Of a stretch of 64,000 bases of DNA, positions 11,794 through 24,500 are shown piece by piece. This DNA is from Linanthus parryae (taxonomy: Eukaryota; Streptophyta; Magnoliopsida; Ericales; Polemoniaceae). The notes under the pieces were generated by a model. The model saw only the letters and a program-made list of their open reading frames with translations. It was not told the origin of the DNA and did not search any database. The translations under genes were made by a program, and so were the position numbers. How positions within the stretch are numbered: position 1 is the stretch's first letter; the number at the start of each line of letters is the position of its first letter. The DNA is taken from the NCBI GenBank assembly GCA_023055425.1, contig JALGPY010000013.1, forward strand, positions 13,615,735 through 13,679,734, given 5' to 3'.

Positions 11794-12168
11794 TTTTTTT
11801 TTCTATTCTCTTTTCATGGATTCTCACTATCGTCATCAATCATCTCTCTATCCTCCAAAGTTCTTAACCCAAAAAAAAATAAAAACCCTCCAAAGTCCAA
11901 ACAGCAGAATCGTAGCTGGAAACACCATTTTCATTATTTCATTATTACTTCTACTCTCCCCAAAATCTTAGCTCTCTCCCCATCTTTTTTCTCTCTCACT
12001 GTTCCAACTTTTTCACACTCTCTCCACTCACCTGCACAATCATCTCTCTCTCTCTCATGCAGGCGACCTCCAGCTATCACACTCCGTGTGAATACAGTTC
12101 GAACCAAGCACCCACCATTTCCACAGCTTTTACCACCCTCACCCCGTTCTCACTCCAAATCTAGCACA
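11794..12168 (+). promoter_or_regulatory. Formin 5' leader / proximal promoter region
   Basis: A 375-bp strongly CT-rich stretch (repeated ctctc, tttcttc) lies between the TIR element and the formin start codon. Pyrimidine-rich leaders are common in plant 5' UTRs. No convincing TATA box was fixed. Anything farther upstream is transposon, so distal promoter elements either lie within it or were displaced. Confidence 0.45.
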
Positions 12169-15100
12169 ATGCCTTCTTCCTTCTTCTCCATCTACTTTCT
12201 TCTCCTCTTCCTCTTCTTATCCTGCGCACCCCTCCCCTTAATCTCCACCACCGGCGCCGCCTCCAACCGCCGTACCCTCCACCAGCCCTTCTTCCCCCAG
12301 GGCTCCTTCCCCCCAACTCAGCCTCCATCTCCGCCGCCGCCCCCGGCAACCCCATTCACCACTGCTTCCCCAGATCAGCCCTTCTTCCCATCCATACCCA
12401 CACCGCCTCTCCCTCCCTCTCCCCCGGCTCCTTCCACCTTCGCCTCTTTCCCGGCCAACATTTCCTCCCTCATACTCCCCCAATCCCCTAAATCTAAGCC
12501 CGTATCTTCCAAACTCGTCGCCGTCGCCGTTTCCCTGGTTGTCTCCGCCGTTGTTTTGGCTGCCATTAGCATATTCCTCTATATCCGCCGACAGAGACGG
12601 CGCAGTTTCAGCGATGAGAAAACCAGCAGGTCGAATAGCACCAACGGAGTCTACCGTTCCGCTGCCGCCGCTGCTCCGGAGAATCGGAATGCCAATGTGC
12701 TTCCGAAGCCGCGTAGATCGCCTCCCAATAGCTCCGAGTTCCTCTACCTTGGTACCATTGTTAACTCACACGGCGGCGCTGACGTCAATCCCCGTCCTGC
12801 TCCGAGTAGAGGTAGTTCCAGCGCCGAGGTCAATCTGAGAAAACTGGATTCTCCGGAGCTCCGTCCGTTGCCTCCTCTTTCCCAGCAAAACTCACGGCAG
12901 TTCTACCCAGAGCCAGATACTGCTGCTCCTGTCGATGACGACGAAGAGTTCTACTCCCCGAGAGGATCTGTCGGCGGTCGCGAGAGCTCCATCGGCACCG
13001 GATCTGCTTCCAGGAGAACATTCCCGGCCGTAGCTACGGCGGATTTCGATATCAGCTGCCTCGAATCGAGCTCTTCTTCTTTCTCTTCTCGTTCGTCGTC
13101 AGCTTCAGATTCGCCTAATCGCCGCTCGGTCTCGCTGAGTATTTCGCCACCGGTAAGTTTAAGTCCTCGAAGCTCTAGACCCAAATCTCCGGAATTAGTC
13201 GCTGTTCAGACCACTCCTGTACGACCTGGTTTGACCCAATTAGCAAATCTGGACAGCTCTGCCTCCACATCGCCGGAGAAAACCCTAGATTCATCCCCGA
13301 GAATATCATCCATTGCGTTCCCAAAAACAGATGCTAATGACACTGTGCTTTCCTCATCACCGGAGAGGCAATTGGAGAAAACCAATGAGCCATCACTGAG
13401 AATATGGAATGATTCCTACCAAAAGGAGGACTCTCCGGTTAGATTTACCTTGCCTGGGTTGAATCAGTTAGGTGGTAATAAGTGGAATTCTGCAACCCCA
13501 TCTTCGTCTTCACTGTCATCATCACCTGACATGTCGCCAGTGAAAACCCTAGATCCATCCCATACCAGAAATCAGAATGATGGTAATGTTGTAAATCTAA
13601 TGTTACACAAGAGCAATGCGCGCTCTCCGTCGCTGTCGCCATTGTCATCACCAGAAAGACAATTGGAGGAATCCCCAGATTCATCACCGAGGTTAACTGA
13701 TATGTGGGAACTGAATTTGGAATCTCCAGCGAGATTGAGCAGTGCTATTGAGAAACCTGTACCTGTCTCTGTTGCACCGCCGCCGCCACCGCCACCCCCA
13801 CCACCTCCTCCACCAGGTCATTGGGATAGTCCTGTTCCTGCTTCTACTTCTAATCCTATTATGAGGCCACCAGTTCTTGTGGCACCTTCAAGACCGGTTG
13901 TTTTCCATAGTCCGCCATCGATATCCCCCATGGAATTGCCTCCTGGTGCTGAAAATGTTGAAGATACCCCCAAACCAAAGTTGAAACCACTGCACTGGGA
14001 TAAAGTCAGAGCGAGCTCTGATCGCGAGATGGTGTGGGATCAGCTGAGATCAAGCTCATTTAAGTACGGTTTGAAGCTGAATCTGATCTTATTTTTATGT
14101 CATATTATAAGGTTTCATTGTTTGTTTGCGTATCTTGTTTGATCGAGTGTTTGATATCGGTTTCGTTTGTAGATTAAATGAGGAGATGATTGAGACATTG
14201 TTTGTGGTAAAGACACCGAATTCCAACTCTAGCTCAAAGGATTCAGCTCGGCGTCAACTTCCGAATTCACCAAACCAGGAAAATAGGGTGCTTGATCCGA
14301 AGAAGGCACAGAACATTGCTATTTCTCTGAGGGCTTTGAATGTAACCATTGAGGAAGTTTGTGAAGCATTATTGGAAGGTAAATAGCTAGTTTTCTTGTT
14401 TGTCATATCTTATGCATTTGTTCTGCAGCTTTGAAATCACATTTTCTTACAATTCCATGGAATAATGCCTGGCACACTACAATGTTCGAAATTTATTTCA
14501 TTAGTGTTAGTTTGTCCTCAGCTTTTAGTCTTCTGTAAATGCAACTGCACATACTTTTACTTAACTTGCTATTGACCGAAGCGTATTTGTCTTTCTATGC
14601 TTGAAAGCCGTGTGTGCTCCTCATGATAGGAGATTCATTGTTATTGACAGTAGCATATTCATTGGATTGTTACTTTTTTCCCAGGAAATTTAATGAGGTT
14701 CTGTGAACAGTGTGGGTATTTAAATACCAGATTTAACACCAATAGTTGTTTTATTTCCATCCAGGAAATGGGGTAACTGGTAATTCCTTGACCAATGCTT
14801 GAACTGTATTCCTATTAGTTTGGTGTGAAAAACTAGGGAATAACGAATTGCATATTTCTGTGGATAGCGGTGGACTGTCGTATCTGTAACGCATCATCTT
14901 TTGTCTTTTTTTCACATGTTTTGTTTTTCCTTACAGTTCCCTTACCTATGTATGCATTGCGGTGGACTGTCTACTAGCTCTCCTGACCATAGAACAGTGC
15001 TTATGCCAAATAATGTACTTTATTTGTACTAACAAACAATGCAGCAGCATAAAGATGTGCACGGGTATCTTGCTAATGACCCAGAAAGTGAAGATATTAT

Positions 15101-16385
15101 GTCAATGCATTAACATAGAACTATTTGGTACTTGTATTCAGGCAACACAGACACTCTTGGGGTTGAGCTTCTTGAGAGTTTATTGAAGATGGCTCCAACC
15201 AAGGAGGAAGAGCGCAGACTGAAAGAGTACAAAGATGATTCTCCATCCAAGCTTGGACCTGCTGAGAGATTTCTGATGGCCGTGCTTGATATACCTCATG
15301 CATTTAAAAGAGTGGATGCCATGCTCTACGTTGCTAACTTTGAATCTGAGGTTGAGTACCTCAAAAAGTCATTTGATACTCTTGAGGTAACTATGCACTT
15401 ATAGCTATTGTTAACAAAGATGAAAGTATGATATCTGAAAATTAGGGCATGATTCCTCTCTAATAAATCGTCAAGAGACCCCCAAATTCTCAATCACTTC
15501 ATGACCCCGTAATTGCTTTAGCTGGTAGTTAATCACCTTTTCCCATTTTAAATACTTCACAAGGTTAATGTGTATCTTTCAAATTTGCAGGCAGCTTGTG
15601 AGGAACTGAGAAACAATAGAATGTTTCTGAAACTTCTAGAAGCTGTTCTGAAGACAGGGAACCGTATGAATGTTGGAACAAATCGTGGTGATGCCCATGC
15701 CTTCAAGCTCGACACCCTTCTCAAGCTTGTTGATGTAAAGGGAGCCGACGGGAAAACTACACTGTTGCACTTTGTTGTGCAGGAAATGATTAGAAGTGAA
15801 GGAGCCCGTCTCTCAAGCAGTTCCCAGACGCCAGCTCCCATTTTGAATGATGATGTCAAGTGTAGGAAGCTTGGATTACAAGTTGTTTCTGGACTCAGTT
15901 CCGACCTCACGAGCGTAAAGAAAGCTGCAACCATGGATTCGGACGTGCTAAATGGAGATGTAATGAAGTTATCTCAGGGAATTGGAAACATTACAGAGGT
16001 CGTTCGATTGATTGAAGCAGTAGGGTCAGAGGAAAGCTCTTCAAAATTTTGCGAGTCGATGAACAGCTTCATGAAGATGGCGGAAGAGGAGATTATAAGG
16101 ATCCAAGCTCAAGAAAGCGTTGCTCTGTCCCTGGTGAAGGAGATTACTGAATATTTCCACGGAAACTCAGCCAAGGAAGAAGCTCATCCGTTTAGAATCT
16201 TCATGGTGGTAAGAGACTTCTTGTCTACTCTTGACCGGGTTTGCAAGGAGGTTGGAATGATCAACGAGCGCACCATAGTGAGTTGTGCCCACGCTTTTCC
16301 TGTTCCGGTGAATCCAATGCTGCAGTCAGCTAACAGCGGGCTTCCTGGAAAAAAGCAGGGTAGTTCCTCTGATGACGAGAGCTAG
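12169..16385 (+). CDS. FH1: Class I formin-like protein (FH1 type), four exons
   Basis: CDS join(12169..14063, 14173..14378, 15142..15386, 15591..16385), 1046 aa; all introns are GT-AG and phases agree. Plant class I formins sit in the plasma membrane, contact the cell wall and nucleate or bundle actin. Domains in order: signal peptide (about 1-30, LLLFLFLSC core); extracellular Pro-rich segment (about 40-110); one transmembrane helix (about 116-139, [16 protein letters not shown]) followed by RRQRRR; Ser-rich cytosolic linker with FLYLGT and EEFYSPRGS, typical of the AtFH1 group; FH1 poly-Pro (about 536-550); FH2 from KPLHWDKV (about residue 603) to near 1010, including the conserved GNRMN and [17 protein letters not shown]. 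The C-terminus is short and acidic (SSDDES). The start chosen is the ATG giving a proper signal peptide; the open frame runs farther 5' but through the pyrimidine-rich leader. The gene appears intact. The symbol is by similarity; the exact paralogue is unconfirmed. Confidence 0.95.
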
Positions 16386-17109
16386 TGAGTCTCCTCCCTA
16401 ATTGGAGGATCTCTCTCTCAGCATGTAATCCAAAGTTTTGTTGCTTCCAGCCAAGTTGCTGCTAGTGCATTCTCCCTCCATGGTTGGAGATGGGTAAAAA
16501 AAGCCATCTTCTAATTGCAGTTGTAGAGGTTTAATTGATTTTCTACTTGTACTTATATATAATAGCTGTATGTAAAGAGTATTCTGGAACTTGATGAATC
16601 CCACAGGCTACAAATTCATTGGAGATTTAATTGGAACAAAAAGAAATGCTGTTTGGCCAGAGTATCGAATGCTGTTTTGGGTTTACCTTTCTTCTACAGC
16701 TAAGCCAAGCACTAGGCGTATCAAACTCTTCCGAAAGAGAAGCAAATGAATGCTATTTGGTCATTCTTGAATGCCTAAGGGTCGCGACATTGGTGAATTA
16801 CATTGTAGTACCATAGGAATAAGAGCATCCACAGGTATTGTTGCAAGAGTGCAGCAGGTAATTCTGCCATGGTTCTTGCAAGTCTTGCAAAGCGACACGG
16901 CTCTGATCACTTTTGACCAGACTGCCTTCACCAATTCGTAAGGATCATAGTATCATACAACAGCACTTTTTACTTCTAGCTGGCAGTTTCTTCGATTCAT
17001 GAACTTCACAGTTCACACCAAAATGCTTCCGTCATCAAGTAGGCCTTGTATGAAAAACATAGTACTTCATCAACCAAAAACAGGGGGGTCCGGCAACATG
17101 CTGCGCAAG
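16386..17109 (+). other. Formin 3' region and intergenic spacer
   Basis: The first 200-300 bases probably contain the formin 3' UTR (AT-rich, tatatataatagc near 16555-16565). No canonical AATAAA was placed with confidence. No other gene is seen. Bases 17101-17109 are the left target duplication of the next MITE. Confidence 0.5.
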
Positions 17110-17257
17110 GAGCAATTTTTTAGTGCTCCAAAAGAGCACACGTGTCGCTCTATAGCCAATCAGTGTCTGCCAACCACTAACAACTTGTTTAAATGTTGCG
17201 CTTTCATTAGTTGTAGAGCATCACGTGGTGCTCTAATGGAGCACTAAAAAATTGCTC
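17110..17257. mobile_element. 148-bp MULE-type MITE, copy 1, with 9-bp TSD
   Basis: The ends GAGCAATTTTTTAGTGCTCC and GGAGCACTAAAAAATTGCTC are perfect inverted repeats. The inverted homology continues inward (agagca-cacgtg and tagagca-cacgtgg). The 9-bp duplication CTGCGCAAG flanks it at 17101-17109 and 17258-17266. Nine base pairs is the MULE duplication length. A second copy lies at 29474-29624. Confidence 0.93.
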
Positions 17258-17727
17258 CTGCGCAAGCTGTGCGTCCATCAATTACGCTGAAAAGCAAAGA
17301 AAATGTGTCCAAAATGGTGTTTTTCTGCCACTCAACGCAATTAATTAAATCATAGGTCGAAATAGACTCTCTTGGGGCCAATAAGAACCCAATATCTGCC
17401 TTTCACTTTTGTTGACCGTTGATAGCTTTTTACTGAAATGGTGGATGATGATGTGTACGGAAAGGTGCACCAGTCACCACCACTCACCACATTTGTTGAA
17501 ATGGAAGTACCAAAAGATCAGGAAGTAAGAACCATAGACAGTTTAGACTTTAGAGTGCTCTACATTTGTTAAGTAATAAGAAACCCAGTTAATTATGTGG
17601 CCGATATCGCCATTGAACACTATCGTATATATACTATTACAAACATATTAAATTGAAAGTAGCCCCATACTTTCAGCAATCAGTTCTCCTCTTTTTGACT
17701 TCCAGCAATCACAATTCACAGATTCAT
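17258..17727 (-). other. Probable 3' UTR of the thioesterase gene and spacer
   Basis: No coding signal is seen. The minus-strand gene ends at 17728, so its 3' UTR must lie within this AT-rich interval; the poly(A) site was not fixed. Confidence 0.45.
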
Positions 17728-20700
17728 TCACTTACTCGCACTTCTGACTAGCTGCAACGAGTCAGCATCCATGCGCTCAAGAATCCTGCGTGCTTCCTCC
17801 TCTGTTGCCGGGACCACCTTACGAATCCTGAATCCATTCTTTGCAGCCTTTGCCTCAGGTCGCACTGTAAATGTGAAGTAGAATGTATTCGATACCTGCT
17901 CAGGCACAAACAAAGGTTAAAAATTACATCATTTTATGTTTTAACAGATGAATTTAAGCATCGAGTGTGTACCTCACTGGACCTGAGCTCCGGCCTAGTA
18001 ACATGAGCAACAACCTCGACGTTGATCAAAGGCTGGTCTGTGTTCTCAAGCTCTGTGTACAAGACGCATGATTTCAAGCGCAAGAAATCCCCAACATCCA
18101 CCTGCCCACAATAACATGTCCAGTAAGTATGTTACTTCAAAATGCAAAAGCAGCTCAAAGTTACTCGTATGCAATTTGAGTGGGGGTAATTGATCTAAGA
18201 TAATTTCTTTGACAGACGGGCAACTTTTCACCATAAAAATAACACTTGAGGATGATGGGTAAACAACTACCATATGTCATACTTTCCACCGTGGAGCCTT
18301 GTAGATTTTCTTCAGACTAAGAAACAAGGGGAAGAAAAAAAGAAGCAACGGGACCTTTTATCAATGATGCATTCCTGTATAGAAATCTTTGCCATACAGA
18401 ATCTCTCTTCTACATAAAATAAGTTGCTTTGGAATTGGCCAAGTCTTCCAAATTCCAATGCAGTAGTTGAGCCGCAGCGTGTTTCCTGGCATACCTCACA
18501 CAAACTTTTACCCAAGCGCAACTTGAACAAATCCTGAAGGCAAAAGTTCTAATCCTAGTCATCGGCACCAAGTATCTCGATAAATTGGGCCACATGTTCA
18601 GGAGCGTTGCCTTATTTTCAATTTAACAGACAGACTTTAAGGTGGTATGTTGATGATGGAATGGAAGGATGGCTATTTGGTGAGGGCACTTGAGATGGTG
18701 GTCCAACCGGTCTACCAGAGACATGACACCTTTATTGCAGCAAGGTCATACCAAATAACTATCTATTTCACTGATCAGTTCCCATAATAGAAATTTCTTG
18801 TACCTTTGATACCACAGGTGTGACTCTGATCTACCAGTACCTGAAGTTCATTGTTCTTTGTAGCTTAAACTGGACATCAAAAGTTCACTATTTCTTGTTT
18901 CAAATAATTAATCTAGGATTAACTGATTAAGATTGTTTGCTTGTTTTTTTCTAAGGATGTGATTGCTGATAGACTTGGGGCAAGTTCAGTACGACTTTTT
19001 TTTTAGGGTGAGTTTGGTATGACTTTTTTGGACTTCTAATCCACTTTGGACTTTTAATCTGTTTGGAATTACATTGTTTGGTATAGACTTTTTAGTACCA
19101 TTTTTTTTATTTTGGCTTGAAGCATAAAATTGGATTTGGAAAAAAGTTGTGTTTCACGAGTTTTTTTGGGCAACAAAATTACCATCATGTCCATACTATT
19201 TACTTGTACTTACATACAACCACAATTAATTTGGCATATACAACCACAACTATAAGGTTAGGTGACCGATACAATTACTAGGTACCATAGTTGTCAAAGG
19301 CGACCACCTAGGCGCCTCAGGTAGGCTGAAGTGCCTAGGCAATGCTCGCCTAAACCTTAGCCATTAGGCGGCTGCCTAGGCATCGCCCGGTCGCCAGGCG
19401 CCTAATTTCAGCTGCATAGTTTCATCATTTTCATGCAATTTCTCGTGTGTGCAGCTGAAAGTAGGCGCCTGGGCGACCGCCTAATGGCTAAGGTTCAGGC
19501 GAGCATTGCCTAGGCACTTCAGCCTACCTGAGGCACCTAGGCGGTCGCTTTCTCGTGTTAAATGAATTAATCAAGCTAAAAACTGTCTGACATTGATGGA
19601 GTTTTTTATTCTATGAGGGAAATTTGAAGCATACTAGCATAGTGTTTGTAATTAAGATAAGAAAATTCTTAATGCACTATATGACCATTAGTATAATGAG
19701 AAATAGTATTCATCTTTTTTTAATATGTTTGAATTTAGTAATAATGTATTAAGCAAACTCCAATTCAATTAAAAAAAAGGAATATTAAAAAAAGTTAAAT
19801 TGAAAAATCACTGACTGTCTTCTTAACTACCTCTTTTTCTGCAGGATCTTCTCGATTGACTTTTTCCACCCGTAACCATGTCGCTTTTACCCGGTAATTT
19901 GGACAACAAGACGATGCAATTTTTTGGTAATTTTTTCATGGTGTTGAAGAGTAAATTTTACTCTTCAAGTATACTCTCCATCACCATGAAAAGATTACCA
20001 AATTCTTGCATGGTTTTGAAAATCAAATCACCTGGTCAAAGTGACCCGGTGAATAGTGGATAAAAGTCAACTGGGAAGATCCTGCAGAAACAGAGATAGT
20101 AATTTATTAACGTGATTTTGGGTTACAATTAATATAATTTTTCTTATAAATCTCATTTAAAATACTCATGAATTTTGCATATATCAAATATTATGTGAAA
20201 GCTCTTTTTTTATATAAGTAACGATGGGGCTGTTTAATTAAGCGTAAGTAAATGAGCTTTTGAACTCAAAAACTCATGTAATCTGGGGCGTTAGCATAGG
20301 GTAGATGCAGTAAGATTAAGTGTGTATATTTTTAAAAGAAAATAAATAAAATAATTTCTCGGAATCCATTTATTGTAAAAAAAAAAGGAATCCGGTTTTC
20401 AATAATGGTTTGTTTAATGGTTTGTGTGTAGAAATTCGAATATCCCTAGAAATCCGGATTTCTGCAATTATAGCCGGATTTCCGGTTATGAATCCGGACT
20501 TCTGGATTTTTTGGAGGTAATTCCTATGTTTTTGTTATTAATATGGACGTGTATACTTTGTTAACTCAAGACCAATTGGGATAGTTGGGTATTCGTAAAA
20601 AAAATGGGATAGTTAGAAGAAAACCATAACTTCGTCCATATATGACCAAACTTGTCGCGTTTGAAGCTTCAAAACCAGCGAAGAGGCATAAAACCGGAAT

Positions 20701-21485
20701 TCCCCCATTTTTTCCGGATTCCTCATTTTAAAAGGCGGAATCCTCTATTCTGTTCCGGAAATCCGGTTCGTGCTACCTTTTTTACCAAGAATCTCCAACA
20801 ATCTCAGATTTTTGAAATTTAAGTTCATCTCGGTTAATTTCAATAACATGTTTATTTGTAATCTAAATAAATTTATTGTTGTTGTTGACAGTTGGACGAC
20901 TCCATCGCCTCAGGTCGCCTGGGTGATTTGACAACTATGCTAGGTCCGTGACAACCACCTTGATGAAGGGGACCTAGTCAATTACAATCAACCATAAACA
21001 AGGGTGCAATGCGTTTGGAAACCGTAAGAGCTCTAAAATGTAACACAACTAGGGGATCAAGGCCAACATAGAAATTTGTGGTACAATTGCCTTTATTTTA
21101 TTTAACTTTAACGTGTGGTTCTATTTATGAGTTCACTTTAATTTGATTTGTAAGTGTTATTTTGTGAAGCTTGATATTATAATTCTACATAAATGATATT
21201 AAACCTGTATGTAGTTTGACACTTGTGACACTCAACCTCCAGCACTTTCATTTTCATAAGAAAACCCTCCAGACTTTCTATTTTGAGACAAATAGCCTCC
21301 AATCTTTAACGAGGTTAGATTAAATAAACGGAATTTACTATAATACCCATTATCTGAGGATGGGCTATAATACCCATCTCGTGAGGTCACGTGATGGATT
21401 TTTGTTAATTTAATCTAACCCAATTAACGATCGAAGGCTATTTGTCTCAAAATGAAAAGGGAAAATGTTTTTTTTTTCTTTCTTT

Positions 21486-21526
<41 letters not shown>

Positions 21527-24500
21527 AAATTGAAAGTGCTGGAGTTTTAGTGTCACAAGTGTCAAACTGCATACAAGTTTTGGTGTCATTTGTCCTACGT
21601 TTTTTTTTAAATCTACTTTGCTAAAATATTACTTAGTGATACCGCTAATAAATGTCATGTAATTACATTGATATTTACACATGTTTATTTGTAGTACTTA
21701 TTGAAACAAATGTTTACTAAACTTGTAGCAAACATCAAAAAGGGTAAACTGACAAAACTGTCACATCCTTTAACAGCGCAAACTGTTTTCCAAACACATC
21801 CTTTTCCATTTCTTTTTTCGTCAAAGACTTATTTCACAACTAAAAAGTTGACTTATAAGTCCAAAAGTTCATATCAAACTCATCCTTAGTCCATCATCTT
21901 TTAGTTAGCCAAAAAAAGTTGGCAACAGACTAGTCGAGTGTTTGGTTAACAAAGTTAGTACAATGATGTGACAGCTGTTTAGTAAAGTACTCCCTCCGAC
22001 CTCCCTCCCACAATATATTGTCCTACTTTCCCAAAACGGAAGTTCCAAAATTAATGTCATGCTTATAAAAAGTTACAAAATTTTACACTTCAGCCCTTTT
22101 CCCATTTTTACTTCTTCACTTTCCAAGAAAAATTAGCATACATGACAAAGGACAATTCAGTAAAATTATCAAGTACTGCAAAACATCTCGTTAGACTTTG
22201 TGAATAATTCACGCACACAATTATTTTGGGATGGAGGGAATACTGCCCTTTATGTACTTAGAAAGGGTAAAAGACACCCCTATGGTTTGGCATAAATACA
22301 CTTTACCCCCTCTTACTATGGATAAAGACACTCTACCCCCTGTAATCCCTAACGTCAGTCAAAGACCAATATACCTCCAATGTCACAACAAACACTAAGT
22401 TCTCTACCCAATCCCTCTCTCTTCCCTTTGGAAGTCTCTTCTTCTTCTTCTCAAACCCTAGACACCACTGCCTCCTCCTCCATTACCACCAACACCCAGT
22501 ACCACCAGCAGCACCAATCACCACCACCGCCATCGTCCCAAAATACACCACCGTCACCTTCACCACGAGTTCTGTCTCTCCTCCCCTCAAATTGAATCCA
22601 GCAACTCTGTGATATCATCTCAATTGGATTTTCTCTCCGAAGTCCAGAATTTTGGGCTGAAGAGATTGACAGAAGATGGTGAATTGGGTTAAGTAGGAGA
22701 AAAATCAAAAGAGAATGCTACTACTCAAAATTCAGAGTCTTTGATTTCTGCATCACATTCTGATACCATACGTGCTACAGCAGTACGTGTATTAAGATCC
22801 TTTGTTTCTATACTTTGGATCTTTGATTTCTGACTTGTAGAGTCATGCCGCAACCTTGTTCACGACCTGCCTGGTATGCATCATGCTTTGACGAGAATGT
22901 TGCTTGTACTGGTTCACTCCAATTTTCAAGATGGTTTCGACTATATAGTATGTGTCGGTGAGGGTGGTGGAAGTTAGTGTGGTTTTATAATTTATTGGTA
23001 TTTATGGGTATTCATAAACCTTCGCACGCCATGGGGGTAAGAAAGTCAAACAAACATTGTCAGATGAATACCCCACTAACTGGCATCAGGGAGACAGACG
23101 GAGGGGGTTTAGCGTTCCAAAGGTTTAGCCAGACGAGGGGGCATAGTGTCTTTTTCTTTTGACGAAAAGGCACTCATAGTACAAGGAGATAAAGTGTCTT
23201 TATGCCAAAACGACTGGGAGTGTAAGGCTATATTTGGAACTCAGAAAATGCTATGGAAAAAAATGGAAATAAAATGAAGTATTTTCGGTCAACATTCCGC
23301 TTATCTTCCATTGTTTGGGAACAAAACGAAATTTGCAAGAAAATAAAATATTGCTACTTTAGTACTTTCAAATTACACCCTTAGAAATAGTCTTAATTAC
23401 AATAATCTCCCCCATCAGTTTTATAAAATCATTTCACAATTACAAACAATCCCTTCTACAATTTTAAATTTCTTTCTATAAGTCCTTGGGCAGTTTATCA
23501 CGAACCCACGACTCTGTTAACCATAAGTCCACAACTACCCCCGAACAACACGGCATCACCCACACGACAATCACCCACCTCCAATACCATGACCAAATCG
23601 CAAACACCACCAGCACTACCAGTTTTCACATCCACCACCAACTCCATGGAAAGAAAATAAATTGGTGCCGGAATCAATGGTGCGGCGAAGGAAACCTTGT
23701 GAAGAAACAGAACGAAAGAGAGAAGGAGAGGAGACCTAACGAAGTAGAGGAGACGCCGTAATCAATGGCGGCGGCGAGCTGGTGGCAGTAGAGCGAGAGG
23801 TAGAGAAGAGAAGAAAAGCTATTCGAAGTTAGACGTAACGAAGAAGGAGACTTGCAATGTGGAAACAATTCGTCAAAATTTTCTTCCAATTTTAAAATTG
23901 GTTACCACTCTCCCAGCTTATTTTTTCCGTTTATTTTTCGTTCCTTTACTTTTTTATCTGTTTTTTATTACAACCAAACAGAAAGGATATTTTCCGTGAT
24001 TTTTTTTTTCTTTTCCGTTTGATTTTCCTCCCCTTTTCCGCGTTCCAAACATAGCCTAAGTATCTTTTACACACTTGGAAACTCGAAAATCTAGACGGTA
24101 TCACAGTCTTTTTAGCATAGAAGATGGACTGAAGCTCCAAAAGCTACCCTCCCATAGCTTTCCTTACTACCTCCTTCTACACAAGACTTTAGCTTCATGA
24201 GCTAAAAGTTCAGAAATAGTCTCAAGACTTTCTAGCTAAATCTGAACATTTAGTCAAAATGAGCTAAAAAAAAACTATACTAAACTCCCCCTCAAACTTC
24301 ATGTTGTTTTTAGCTAAAGGGTTAAGCTACCTGTTAATTAGCTGCTTCTGAATCAGAGATTTGGTCTATTGGAAGTTATCTCGGGAGGCTTTCCGTTAAA
24401 TACCAGTGGTACTAACTAGAGCGTGGACTGTTGTTTGTATCGCAAAATACTTAACTGGTTTGCAGACGTGATAATATATGACCTGCGACTTCTGTGATAG

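Larger units (their letters stand above)
19286..20939. mobile_element. 1.65-kb hAT-type non-autonomous element with 8-bp TSD
   Basis: The ends are CATAGTTGTCAAA (left) and TTTGACAACTATG (right), with flanks CTAGGTAC (19278-19285) and CTAGGTCC (20940-20947), an 8-bp duplication matching at 7 of 8. That length indicates the hAT superfamily. No transposase frame remains. It contains a long foldback at its left end and another MITE at 19826-20100. Confidence 0.75.
19004..21889. mobile_element. Outer hAT-like TIR element hosting nested elements
   Basis: The left end tagggtgagtttggtatgac and the right end (read on the minus strand, taaggatgagtttgatatga) are inverted relatives that continue through ttttggactt(c/a)taa. 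The (G)GTGTTTGGT-like start is common in plant hAT-type MITEs. No clear 8-bp duplication was found. The elements at 19286-20939 and 21187-21600 sit inside it. Confidence 0.45.

Noticed and set aside
12161..13184. Several minus-strand open frames opposite formin exon 1
   Set aside because: They are Gly/Arg-rich shadows of the Pro/Ser-rich formin coding strand; the plus strand has the recognisable domains.
21442..21624. Poly-Phe open frame
   Set aside because: It is the T-run of a MITE.
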